DNA of 64,000 bases. It comes from Salvia splendens. Its lineage: Eukaryota; Streptophyta; Magnoliopsida; Lamiales; Lamiaceae. The stretch spans positions 8,494,001-8,558,000 of the forward strand of contig NC_056049.1 in the NCBI RefSeq assembly GCF_004379255.2, given 5' to 3'. Under the pieces are notes generated by a model that saw only the letters and a list, made by a program, of their open reading frames with translations, was not told where the DNA came from and searched no databases. The translations under genes were made by a program, and so were the position numbers. Below, in pieces: positions 1 to 13,900 of the stretch (position 1 is the first letter of the stretch; every line of letters starts with the position of its first letter).

Positions 1-733
1 TAGGGATGTCAATCGGGCCAGCCCACCGGGTTTCGGGCCAACCCTATTCGGGTTGCGGGTCAATCGGGTGCGGGCTAATCGGGTTGTTATTTTTTCGGGT
101 TATAAAAGTTCAGCCATAACCCTAAAAGCTCGGGTTTCGGGCTAGCCCATCGGGTTAATCGGGTTGCTACCGATAAAATTAACATGCGATCAATCCAATA
201 AATAATGGTGAAAATTAGTTATATTTATAAAATGTAAAATATTTAATTATGATAAATTTGAGATATATGCGTAAACTCAAATATTAACATGATCAAATAC
301 TAATATTTGAGATTTATGCAACATAAAACATAAACTTCAAGAAATTTTAAAGCATGTTTAGAAATTTAAATATATATTTTTAGTGAATTTGAAGTTTCTA
401 ATTCATTTATCTATTATTATATTAATAAAAACTTAATATATAATTTATATATTTAATATATAAAATGGAAAGTTATTTTTTCAGTAATCTGTATTATAAA
501 ATAATCAATGAAGTGTCGAATTAGAGTCAAACAAATAGAACAATATAAATTTTATCGGGTTTCCGGGCCAGCCCATCGGGTTTTCGGGTCTGGCCCTAAC
601 GGGGAGCGGGCTAATCGGGAGCGGGCTAATCGGGCTGTAATTTTATCGGGCTGGAAATTTTCAGCCCTAACCCTATAAATTTGGCGGGCTATTCGGGTCA
701 ACCCACGGGTTGCGGGCTAAATTGACATCCCTA
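1..733. mobile_element. hAT-like non-autonomous inverted-repeat element
   Basis: The first 13 bases (TAGGGATGTCAAT) are the exact reverse complement of 721-733, so both ends are visible. Both subterminal regions (about 14-175 and 545-715) are built from many short GGGTT/CGGGC-type repeats in opposite orientation around an AT-rich core. No coding capacity is seen. TAGGG-type ends with subterminal repeats are typical of plant hAT-derived MITEs. The left target duplication lies outside the window, so the superfamily call is inference. Confidence 0.7.
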
Positions 734-862
734 ATGTTAACACAATATCAACCTTTGACATTGTGCTGACATTTTTTGTTACAATTATTTTATTACCTTT
801 TAATATTTTTTAACGATCCAAATTATAATTTAGAATTAGTATAATATTTAGAATTTGCATTT
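734..862. repeat. Fragment of the MITE family seen at 62085-62332
   Basis: This stretch resembles the right half of the inverted-repeat element at 62085-62332. Shared runs include a TTTTTTGTT segment, AACGATCCAAATTATAAT and a terminal TTTAGAATTTGCATTT. Only one arm is present, so it is a fragment next to the hAT-like element. It lies upstream of the eS6 promoter. Confidence 0.5.
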
Positions 863-947
863 GATCACATTGGTCGCTAAACCTAATTGGTCTATCCAAT
901 TAAATTGTGAACATATAGCAGTAGACAAAATATTGAACTAATCCAAC

Positions 948-1080
948 TTGGGCAGCCCAAATAATTTTCTTCAAATGATGGGCTTACGTCCCATATTATT
1001 GGCCCAATCAACATATATTTTGAACGCGGCTGCATATATAAAAGAGGTCCCAAAAATTCACCTAGTTTTCGAAACCCTAG
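948..1080 (+). promoter_or_regulatory. eS6 promoter: TGGGC motifs, TATA box, telo-box
   Basis: Three TGGGC-type (site II) motifs are visible: a palindromic TTGGGCAGCCCAA at 948-960, TGGGCT at 979-984 and TTGGCCCAA at 999-1007. A TATA box TATATAAA lies at 1035-1042 and a telo-box-like AAACCCTAG at 1072-1080, which probably falls at or just after the transcription start. Site II plus telo-box is the known signature of plant ribosomal-protein and other growth-linked genes, so this promoter should be coupled to cell proliferation. Confidence 0.75.
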
Positions 1081-1127
1081 TTTTGGAGAAGAGAGGGCCG
1101 TAGTGATTCTAACATCCTCTTGCGCCA

Positions 1128-3300
<2,173 letters not shown>

Positions 3301-3594
3301 TTGTCTTCAAGGATCTTATACCTTGGTGTATGTCAGTGCCATTTTTGGCTTTGTGTTTTACTGGTGTTAGCTTAAGAGGTTTTTATGTATTTTCTGCTTC
3401 TTTCTAATTTGCTTCTCTGATGATTTTCCAAGCTTGTTTTGTTTAATACTCCTCTAGTTTATTAGTTTATTTATACGTTTCTAGCATTTTTTTATTGGTT
3501 TTAACTACTATGTTTGTTTCTATGGGTTTGGTACCTTATCTTTAAAATAGATGTCAGCTTGCAAGTTTTTAATACTGATAGGCTTAACGAGTTA
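3301..3594 (+). other. 3' UTR and downstream flank of eS6
   Basis: T-rich sequence after the eS6 stop codon, with no open frame of note. It should contain the polyadenylation region, but no canonical AATAAA close to the stop is evident. Nothing else is recognised. Confidence 0.5.
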
Positions 3595-3806
3595 GTGGAA
3601 AATTTATCATATTTCATTTTTTGCCATAGTTTTGGAAAATTGATAATAAATAGTTAAATTGGAGAAAGTAAAATAAGAGAGAAAATAATATAGAGAATAC
3701 TCTTATGTACATTATTTTCTATCTTATTTTATTATTTTTTCATTTTAACTATTTATTATTAATTCTTCAAAATGAGTGTAGAAAATGAAATGTGATAAAT
3801 TTTCAG
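3595..3806. mobile_element. Fold-back MITE
   Basis: The left arm (about 3597-3622, GGAAAATTTATCATATTTCA) pairs with the right arm (about 3781-3805, TGAAATGTGATAAATTTTCA). Inner segments such as AATAAATAGTTAAA and TTTAACTATTTATTATT also pair. No coding capacity. The ends resemble degraded Stowaway-type MITEs, but no clear TA duplication can be assigned. Confidence 0.6.
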
Positions 3807-3825
3807 TGACGGGTGGAGTAATATT

Positions 3826-5975
3826 TGTTGTGTTGACATATGTAATTATGCCGCAATAAAAACATAAAGAATGGCAAGGTAGGAAGGAGACTCGCAGAAA
3901 GAAATGAAGCTTAGGATGTAGAGAGAAAAACTTTTAAATGTAAGATGGTTTAAAAATCATAAAATTTGGTCAAATATATCTAGTGATTTTGGAAAATGGC
4001 AAACTATATCATCATTTTTGACAATTTCCCAATTGTTCTATAGCATAAAATTTCATCATGCTACCTATATTTATGAATTTATCGATTATAATGCGTATAT
4101 TTAAAGTATAAAGCATAATTGACTAAATATATTAATTTATGTTGTTTAATAGGTGAATGTTCTGTTCGCACACTATTTTTCGTTTGCCAAAAGCATACAT
4201 AATTTCACCCGAATCATAAACTATGAGAAAAATGTCAAAGTTAAGATTTTTTTGCTATCTATCCAAAATAAAAACAGACTATTTTGTGAAACAGACTAAA
4301 ATAAGGAGGGAGATTATTGCTTGGAGATGGAAGGAGAAAAAAAAAATAAAGGAAATTTGTTGGGGTCCGCTGCAACTTCTGCAATTCAGCTGCGGAGCCA
4401 GCCTGTTTCACCTGCGGCGGAATGATGATAGGAGTAAGGTAGAGATCGAACAGAAACTGCAAAGAACTGAAAGAAAAAGCTACAGAGTGAAACTGTTCTA
4501 TCTCTAATCCTTTCTTGAGGTGCCTTTAACACTTTAACTAACGAGGCTCATTTTTTTTAGGAAACTATAATGAATCCTACTGTGATCATAATCTTAATAA
4601 ATAAATTAACCTTAAAACTAAATAAAATTGAATCAAATCTTAAGTATATAAGAAAGTAAATAATACAGAAGATAAAATATGTAGATCCTCTCCAAATCAT
4701 GATATCCATATCCATATCATAATATAAGTGGAATACAATGTACATAATTAGTAACACAGGATTTAAAAGAGAAACACTGTGGTAGAAGAAAAAAATGAGA
4801 AAAAAAAGAAAAACTTTGATAGTTGAATCTCCTGCTGTATTTATACACTCTCAATTTCTCATTTGTAATGCAATTTGTGCGACACCAGTTTCGAAAACAT
4901 TTCACTTGCTGGAGACGATACACAAGTTGACTGACATTGGTATTATTTCATGTACCTCTTTATATATTGATAATGAGACAATATATGTATATTAAAACTA
5001 AAAAAAAAATCAATGAACACTCAATTGACACTTCGGTTGAGCTCCTATAATAGTCAATGCAATATGCTTAATATAGCTTTTTTCGTCATAAACTTTGATT
5101 CATTGAGAAACTAAATGTGGCTCTTCGAGGGAAAATTAAAGTATAGAATGATTCGTTATTTTATACTAGTATTAGAAATTATTACTGTTTTTTCCCATTG
5201 ACATAAAATTTAAATTTCTTAATAATTATACTCCTATTACATTAACAATATATATTCTACAATTCACAAACAAGTCCCCAATAAAAAGACAAGAATTAAC
5301 TAACCTAAACCGATTTGCAAAATACACAAAAACTAGTAGAACAAGAGGTTGACGTATATTATATTTCAAGGTAATGGACTCAATTTTCTTCTTGTAATAA
5401 CTAGCTTTAGCCTTTAATTAAGAAGATACGACTACATGTCTACACCACACCTATTTGAAGTTACCATTAATTTAATTGCAGAACCATTTAAATGTGATCA
5501 ATTGAAGCCAACAAAACAAAATTGGTAACTGAAATCAATTGTCAAGAAATATTAATAGAACTGACGATTGCAATTAATTGTAGTCATGTCTTCCATTTTA
5601 AAAGAAAAGAATTAGTTCATTATTGTTCTTGTTTATGTGTTTTTTTTGTAAAAAGGTAGGTGTGAATTAATTTCAATTTTATTGTTAGGGTATATTGTTA
5701 AGGTAATATACTTCATTATAATTGCTAAGAATTTTTTGGTTATAAAACGAATCACAAATAATTTCTATAAATGAAGTTCAAATAACAAATGACCATTTAT
5801 GAAAGAGAAAAACAATTATCCAAGCAAAGTTCAAATCTTGTGCGCCTTGATCTCCATGCCAAATAACAAATGACCATTTTACCCACCCACTGTAACATTG
5901 TAAAAGTAAACACAAACAATTCCCGACTAACTCAAAAAATAATTAATTCCAGACAAGAAATATCAAACTAAGAAA
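3826..5975. other. AT-rich intergenic region
   Basis: Lies between the convergent eS6 and Rab genes. It contains only short AT-rich frames without recognisable domains; the longest, at 4223-4507, is low-complexity and lysine-rich and I do not call it a gene. A 17-nt direct repeat (ATAACAAATGACCATTT) occurs near 5781 and 5862. The last part must contain the 3' UTR of the minus-strand Rab gene. Confidence 0.5.
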
Positions 5976-7769
5976 TCATGATCTACAACACATCCTATTA
6001 CTTTCTGGGATTACTTGAGCTGGACCAGGAATGAGGATCTTCTTACCGGCTAACGACCCTGGATTGCTGTTCGCTTCATCATCACCGGCAACGAGATTCT
6101 TTTTGTTAACAATGTTGAAAATCTCTGTCAAGACCGTCACAAACGCCTCCTCCACGTTGGTTGCTTCCAATGCTGAGGTTTCTAAGAAAAATAAGCCTTC
6201 TTTTTCAGCAAATTCCTTAGCATCCTCTGTCGGCACTGCTCTCTGGTCTTCAAGATCACTCTTGTTCCCAATCAGGATTATTACAATGTTTTTGTCTGCA
6301 TGAGCACGCAACTCTTCTAACCAACGGGGAATGTGTTCGAACGTTGGCCTCTTAGTTATGTCGTAAACCAGCATAGCCCCCACCGCACCCCTGTAGTAAG
6401 CACTTGTCACAGCTCTGTATCTGTGGATATTAGAATCACATTGACATCAGACAACAGTTATCTCAGCTAATATTATCGTGTTTCTAATGTTATCTACCAA
6501 ACAACAAAATATAAAACCAATAGTACTAATTTAATCTTGCTTTTATCTCAGCTTTTATTTTGACACACTACAGCTACCAACGAGCCCTAAAAGGAGTAAG
6601 AAGAATTGCATTTACAATACAATATATTAGGTGTTGGTCAAGTTTCTTAGATAAGGTTAGCGAGGCTTCACATGAGAGCGCCCATGGATACTACAATAAA
6701 GTTCATACATAAGCAGCTATGCAACATACGAGGGAGCCTGTAATTCAGGTTCAATTATGCTGCTCAAATTTAACCCTCGACCTAATGAGCCCAACTACAC
6801 GACAATGTTATAACCTATAAGCTCCCATCAAATCCTCTTTGTACATAAGCAAGTAATGATTTGACCATGTTAGGCCAATTAAAAGGGACAGACAGCTGAA
6901 CCTTGGGTAGAATAGAACTTTCCCCACCTAAACTACTATAGGAAGACGGTGTCGAGGCCACAACTACCCCTTAAATTGCTATGTGAGACAAAAAACTACT
7001 ACTACCTTCTAAAACCTGTCCTCAAGTCAAGAGTGCCATCCAAAAGAATGGAGTCCTAAATTGAACCCGTCATAGCCTACAAACCAGGTGATTAGATGGC
7101 ACTTCATCCTCATTCCTCATACATTATTCAAACTAAAAAAAGTAGCTAGGCATCCTATCCCCATTCTTATAGCCACAAAATGTCTGTAATTAAATGTTGT
7201 TGAGCGACTGAGAATATTCCCCAAACTCAATCTCACCATCTAATCCATCACAAGCAACTCAATCACAACAGCAATTAACAATCAAAGCATAGATCGCCTT
7301 CCCAAACAAACAAATCAAACAGCTCTACAGCTAACAATCAAAGCTACGAAATCAAAACTAACAATCAAAGCAACTCAGCCATTTCGAAATTCCGAAAAAT
7401 TGGCTAAAACTAAAACATTCAAGTTAAAAACCTAATCGACCAGCTCAATTCCATTTCCATGCATCTAGCTAGAACAAATCCGAATTGAAACTCAGAAAAA
7501 TCAAATCGATCCAGAGAGAGAGAAAGAGAAATCTACCTCTCCTGGCCAGCGGTGTCCCAGATCTGAGCTTTGACGGACTTGTGCTGTATAACCATGGTGC
7601 GAGTCTGGAACTCGACGCCGATAGTCGCCTTTGAATCCAAGCTGAACTCGTTGCGTGAGAAACGCGACAGAATTTGAGATTTGCCGACGGCGGAGTCTCC
7701 GATCAACACCACCTTGAACACGTAGTCGGTTTTTTGGTTGGAGCTGCCATATCCACCACCACTAGCCAT
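5976..7769 (-). CDS. Rab GTPase, RABA (Rab11) group, RABA4-like
   Basis: Small GTPase for trans-Golgi/recycling-endosome to plasma-membrane traffic; plant RABA4 proteins act in polarised secretion such as tip growth. Exon 1 is complement(7537-7769) and exon 2 complement(5976-6420), joined by a GT-AG intron of 1116 nt; the product is 225 aa. The P-loop GDSAVGKS is at residues 24-31, the effector region [13 protein letters not shown] follows, WDTAGQE is at 71-77, NKSD at 130-133 and ETSAL at 158-162. The C-terminus ends CCRS, a dual-cysteine geranylgeranylation motif. I chose the ATG at 7769 because MASGGGYGS fits the family; an in-frame ATG at 7814 would add 15 residues that do not. All catalytic motifs are intact. 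The subgroup assignment is inference from overall motif similarity. Confidence 0.93.
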
Positions 7770-8881
7770 TTTTTTTTGAATTCCAGTGAGAGAGAAGAAG
7801 ATTTTTTTGGACACACACCGAAATTAATGGGGTTTAATCTTTCTCTCTGTGGTTAATTTATTCTTCATCTTTCATAACCATATTTGTTTTCTTTTATTAA
7901 TATTCTCTCCATCCATTAAAGTATTTATTAAATTCTCAAATTAGTTTACCTTTTATTTTTCATAGTGGGTGTCATTATTCAGTAAAATTATTTCAATTAA
8001 TTTTATCTCTCACATTTTAAAATCTCAAACCTGTTATTTTTAGAAATCCAAGAAAGTACTTTCTTCCATGAAAATAATATTTTACATAAAAGTAATTACT
8101 ATAAATCAAGTAGAAACTATTTGGAAAATAACGCACGCTCGTAGTCACAAAATATAAAAATAAAATAATAAATGAACTACGTTTGGAGATATGTTAAGCT
8201 AGTGGTTTCCGGTATATATTTTTTAAGATGCACAATATAAAAGAAAAATAGAGAAATAATACTCTTTCAGCAATAAAAAATATTAGTAAAATATATGTCT
8301 ACTTTTATGGAGTATATTTTTGTAGTAAAATGAGAGTGAATGCAATAGTTCAATATGTGGTCCATTTAAAAAAAATAGCACAAATAAAATTGGACATTTT
8401 AATGAAGAAAAAATTCGCTAATCAAGGAATAACAAATAATAATCTTATGTAGAATGTCCTTGCAATAAATATTCCACAAGTGCAAATATAATAAATATCA
8501 TTTCCAGCTAGATACACAAATTACGAAAATATACCAACTATAACAATACACTAAACATCCATTCTAAAATCCTGTGTAGAAAAAAAATGTCCTGATTATA
8601 AAAGAACGGAGAGAGTATTAAGTAGGTGGTACAATATAATTATTTTTAATATAAGTAGGTGGTACAATATAATTATTTTTAATATACATATATTATGTGC
8701 ATATACAGTGTATCTATTATACACAGAATGGGCAAAAAATATTCATATAGTAATACTGTAGTATATGGTTCAATCTGAGTATTTTCATCATTTATGTATC
8801 TAGTTGTAAATAAGATTTTATATACTTTCATTTATCAAAGGTTTATTGATAAAGACATAATGCATTCATTCATTTTTAGTC
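7770..8881. other. Upstream region of the Rab gene, with MITE remnants
   Basis: The first 90 bases include the CT-rich leader of the minus-strand Rab transcript. Further out, 7900-8070 has partial Stowaway-like ends (CTCTCCATCCATTAAAG and CTTTCTTCCATG). The rest is AT-rich with no supported gene. A 33-bp tandem duplication is listed separately. Confidence 0.5.
8621..8686. repeat. 33-bp tandem duplication
   Basis: Two adjacent copies of a 33-bp unit starting AGTAGGTGGTACAATATAAT, at 8621-8653 and 8654-8686, appear identical. No function is suggested. Confidence 0.85.
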
Positions 8882-9061
8882 AGTCCCACAAAAGTTTAAA
8901 TTTTCTAATTTTAAAAACTCTTTTATCTCTATTGGGGAGGGACCCATCTTCACCAACAACACTTTGATTACTTTTTGTTTATATCTCTCTCTTGCTCTAT
9001 CAATTGTGTATTAAAACCGCGCTCAACTAAAAATACATACTCTTGTGAAATGGCGGGAGTA
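8882..9061. mobile_element. Degraded Stowaway-type MITE
   Basis: The left end (GTCCCACAAAAG) and right end (CTTGTGAAATGGCGGGAGT) are imperfect inverted repeats. The interior has the ATCTCTCTCTTGCTCTATCA and GTGTATTAAAAC segments that recur in other Stowaway-like copies in this window (20919-21011 and 53100-53230). Non-coding relic. Confidence 0.55.
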
Positions 9062-9583
9062 CCACATACATTGCGACTTTGGTATGCCTTAACTAGAAAT
9101 TTTTTTCTCGATTTAATGGCGTACGAATGAAAAAGAAAATATAGGACATTCAATAACGAACAAAGGGAAAGGGAGTGGTGTCCTAATTCTTAAAACCTAA
9201 AACTAGAAAATTGATTGGGCCCTAGAATTTCAAATTAACTTTATCTTCTTATTCTCTTCCCATACCTTATCTTCACATTTCAAAGTCAAGTCCAATTGAA
9301 TATGCGCCAACTTTAACTTCACTAATGATATGATCATCCCTGAACCAACAGAAGACGATGATGACTATGCCCATGAACATCGCAAAATAGTGATAGGAAA
9401 TAGATTCTCTACATCTTCAACTGAACCATCGACCGGATAACTGTCGGCAAGTTTAATTGATTTGAATCTTCATAGATAAGACCCATAATTTGTTGTTTTG
9501 CCAAGACTTGCTTTTATGCCCAACTCAAATTAACACCAAAAGGCTACAAAAACTTAAATCAAATAGAATTAGATACTCCTTTT
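9062..9583. other. Non-coding flank left of the Copia element
   Basis: No supported gene. The last bases before the LTR (AGATACTCC) may be the left tip of the Stowaway-like MITE whose remainder follows the right LTR at 16151. Confidence 0.4.
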
Positions 9584-10399
9584 TGTTGATTTATTGGACT
9601 GATATATTGCTAGACTATTATTTGGGTCTGAGAATTATTTTGGCCCAGATGGTGACTTGGGCTTGTGGCTGCCCTAGCCCATTTTCCGGATGATATACCC
9701 ACCTCTCCCTCCACCTCCCGCTTGACATTCACTACTCTCTCATTCTCTCTCTGCTCTCTCTCGCGTCTGTGCGATTCCCTTCTTTCTGTCTTCTTCTCCG
9801 ATGAGTCTACGGTTGTTTCACGGTGATCTTTCACGGTTATTTGAATGATTGATCTTGTGTAAGTGTGGGAGAAAGTAACTGCTTCGGTTGCTTGGGTGTT
9901 GGAGAAACTAGGGTTTCTGTTCCGAGGGTTTCTTGTGAGCTTGTGTTCGGAGAGTTGTTAGATCCGGCATTGTGGAGTGGATTAGGGTTGGTATCCAGTG
10001 TGCTAGGTTAATCATTTGTGGATTCAACGGTGCTCCCTTGGATCTTGTTTTTTGGAGAATAGATTCGTACTATTAGCGGGTGGTTGAGCCATAGCTACTA
10101 GATCTATTCGAATCCTTTGTTTTCCTTGTTATTTCTACACTGTGTTTGTATTACTATTTTAGATCCGAGAGGATCTTTTGTGTTTTACTAACTAGGGTTT
10201 TGAGTGTGCAGGTTCTTGGTGGTCCAGTGGCGCATCCGGTCAAGGATTGCGTGGTCCGAGAGTAATAGCTAGTTGTTGTAATAGCTAGGGATTCATATTG
10301 TATAAATCAGCCGCGTGGGTGAGATTTTGGCTGAGCTCTCTTGTATAAGAACAAAGAGGTCTCGGTAATTAGTGAACCTGGACTTGTCTGATCCCTATA
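9584..10399 (+). repeat. 5' LTR of the Copia element
   Basis: Begins TGTTGATT and ends CCCTATA (the right copy ends CCCTACA). A likely promoter TATAAAT lies at 10301-10307 in the TTGTATAAATCAG context, about 100 bp before the LTR end. Confidence 0.9.
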
Positions 10400-10400
10400 G

Positions 10401-10412
10401 TGGTATCAGAGT
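10401..10412 (+). other. Primer-binding site (initiator tRNA-Met type)
   Basis: TGGTATCAGAGT starts one base after the LTR end. It matches the usual plant Copia site TGGTATCAGAGC except for the last base. Confidence 0.9.
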
Positions 10413-10929
10413 CATGGGGGGACTAGTCCGGCATGCCGAGTCGCATTAAGGAGTTGGGCAAGTGGAACCATCCCTCGATCCTCGATTGGGGGTTCGCTCT
10501 GGTAAATTGGCTAGAACATCTCTTTTTTTTTTTTTTCTGTTTAGAGCCGATATAGGATTGAGATCTTTGTTGCTGGTAGACAGTCTTTGGCAAAGACTTA
10601 GGGTTTTTTTCTGTTTTCACTGTGTTTTACTTGCTTCTGTGGTTTCTTGGTGCTCTCTGATCTCTGATCTGTTATCACTTGACCATCAAGCATATTGTAC
10701 GTGCTGCCTAAGTGACCCCCTGCGCCTTCCAAAAGTGAGTGATTGTGAACTGGGATAGCCTTAGCCAGTGTTGCTCGTGACAGTTAGGGATTTGAGGTCT
10801 GACTTGTTGTGAAAACTGTGTGAAAGTGTGCTCTGTCTTGGTGTGTATGTCTCTGTGCTTGAGTGCTTGCAAGATTGTGTGTTCTTACCTTGCTCCATGT
10901 ATTCTTGCAAAAAAAAATTTGTTTAAAAA

Positions 10930-13900
10930 ATGACTCTACCTGTTGGCTTGGTTCATTTTAATGGCAAAAATGATTTTGTGGTTTGGAAACAGAAACTGAA
11001 ATGCATTCTTATTCAACAAAAAGTGTTTAAATCTGTTGATGGTTCTTTGCCTGATGATACTCCTCAAGATAAACTAGATGAAATGAATGAGTTGGCTAGG
11101 GCTACTATTATTCTCAATTTGTTTGATTCTGTGATTAGGAAAATTGATCATATTGAATCTGCTTCTGAAATGTGGAAACACCTTGATACTTTGTTTACTG
11201 AAACTTCTATGTCTTCAAGGATGTATTTGCTTGAAAAACTGTTCAAATTTAAGCTTGACTTGTCTAAGGATATTGATGACAATGTGGATAGATTTCAGAA
11301 GCTTGTGCAAGATATTAAGAGATCTGATGATAAAACAATTGATGAATATACTAATATTGCTTTGATGAATGCCATACCTGATTCTTATAGTGATGTGAAA
11401 GCTCCATTAAGTATGGCATGGATTCTGTTCCTCTGGACTTAATAATTAGCTCCCTAAAATCTAAAGAACTTGAATTAAGGGAAATGGTTTCTGATAAAAC
11501 TGCTTTTAATAAGGCTTTAAATGTTAGGGGAAGATCTAAGTCAAGAGGGGGAAATGAATCAAATGGTGGATTTAATACCAACTCTAATTTCAAGAAAAAG
11601 TTTAGATCTAGGTCCAATAGCAAGGACCATAGATCTTTCAGAAAATGTTTTAACTGTGGAGAAGCTGGGCATTATATAAAAGAGATTGTACTAAGCCAAA
11701 AAAGAATAGACCTCATAATAATAATAACTCTCAGATTGAAAATGTTGCAAATGTGGCAAAGTATGATGCTGACAATGAATCTGTGTTTATGGTGCATGAT
11801 TTGTTGTATATAAATGCTTCCCCTATGTGTCCCTTTACTTCAAATGATTAGCTGTGTGACTCTGGATGTACTTATTATCTTAGTCCCTTCAAGGAAGTGT
11901 TCAGTGATATTAAGCCTGTAACTAATACTTATGTGTCAATGGCTGATGACAAGAAGTGTGAAATTCTTGGCATTGGCACTGTGTGTTTGAAGTTTGATAA
12001 TGGCTATGCGTTGAACCTAAAGGATGTGAGATATGTTCCAGATTTGTGCTATAATTTGATGTCCTGTACTGCCTTGGAAAATTCTGGCATGGGTGGAAAA
12101 TGGGGGGAAGGTTGCATGAAAATCTGTAAGAGTTCTATTTGTTTGTTTAAGGCTAAAAGAAAATGTGGTTTATATGTCTGTACTGTTGTGCCTCTTACTT
12201 GTGAAAAAGCATGTGCCAATATTGTGAAATCTGATAAATTGATGTTGTGGCATAATAGGCTAGGTCACATGAGTGAAAAATGGCTGAATATTCTAAAAAA
12301 ACATGCTATCTTATCTGAATATGATGTTCATGGTAATTTGCCTTTCTGTGACACTTGTGTCCTGGGTAAACAACATAGGGTTACCTTTCCTACTCCTGTG
12401 CCTGCTAATATTAGTAGAAATATTCTTGAATACTTGCATATGGATGTGTGGGGCACTGCCTCTGTGTCTTCTCACTCTGGTGTTGTGTATTTTCTTTCAA
12501 TCATTGATGATTTTTCAAGAAACGTTTGGTGCTTCCTTATGAAACATAAGTATGATGTGTTTGGAAAACTTGTTACTTGGAAAATCTTGATGGAAACTCA
12601 GACTGGAAAGAAAATTAAGGCTAAAAAACTGATAATGGATTAGAATTTTGTAATAAACAAATGGATTATATGTGTGCTGATTTTGGTATTAAAAGACATA
12701 AAACTGTGCCTTATACCCCATAGCAAAATGGGGTTGCTGAAAGAATGAATATGACTTTACTAGACAAAGTAAGATGCATGCTAGCAAAATCTAGTTTATC
12801 TAAAAAATTTTGGGGTGAAGCTTTGTTGACTGCTACTTATCTGGTAAATAGGTCTCCCTCTGTGCCTTTGTTAGGTCAGTGCCATGAACATGTTTTTACT
12901 GGAAAATCCCTAAATCTTTCTCATCTGAGGGTGTTTGGTTGTTCTGCTTTTGTGCATATTAAAACTGACAAACTTGAACCTAGATCTAGAAAGGGTGAGT
13001 TTTTGGGATATCCTGAGGGTGTCAAAGGGTATAGAGTCTGGTTAATAGATGAGCCTGGGTTTAGAGTCATTATTAGCAGGGATGCGGTGTTTAATGAAAC
13101 TGAATTCCCTTGATTGAGATTGACTGATAACCCTGCTCCAGATAGTGTGGACAATGATCCTCTTATTGAGGTGGAGTCCATAGAACACTGATGTGGAGCA
13201 TCCAGTGGATGTTTCAAGTGAGGTGGAACAACCTTTTTGGAACTCTACTACAGCCTATACTCCTAATGAGATACCCAATGAGAGAAATCTTCAAGATAAT
13301 GATGTCAACAATGTGCCTTTGCTTGATAATGTTGATACTGTTGGTGATATGATTAATAGTCCTGTGAGAATTAATACTCCTGCTTCTGCCCAGAATGTGT
13401 TAAATAGCCCCTTAGGAATTCAAAATGCTATTGATGCTCCCAACTTGAATGACTATGTGCTATCTAGGGATAGGCCTAGAAGGCTTAATGTTGAGAAACC
13501 TGCTAGATATGATGGTTATGCGGGGTTGGTTGCTTTGATCAATTTGACTTTTAATGTGTATGAATCTGATGGGGATGAGCCTCAGTCTTATAAGCAGGCT
13601 GTTAAATCTAAATTCTGGAACATGGATTCTTGTACCTCTACCTCCTAGTGCATCTATGGTTGATTGCAGGTGGCTCTATAAGTTGAAAAGTGAGGTGGGA
13701 GGTCTGAGGTACAAGGCCAGATTTGTGGCAAAGGGTTTTACTCAACAAGAGGGGGTAGATTATACAAAAATATTTGCTCCTGTTGTTAAATTTACTACTG
13801 TGAGGTTAATGTTTTCCTTATGTGCTCATTTTGACTGGGAATTAAAACAAATGGATGTTAAAACTGCTTTCTTGCATGGTGACTTGGATAAACCAATTTA

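Noticed and set aside
4223..4507. 94-codon plus-strand frame
   Set aside because: Lys/Arg-rich and without recognisable domain, promoter or splice context; likely chance in AT-rich DNA.
7533..7814. Longer Rab start at 7814
   Set aside because: The added 15 residues ([11 protein letters not shown]...) are not family-like; MASGGGYGS at 7769 is the usual start type.
10462..10758. 98-codon plus frame between Copia LTR and gag
   Set aside because: Lies in the untranslated leader after the primer site; no similarity to gag.
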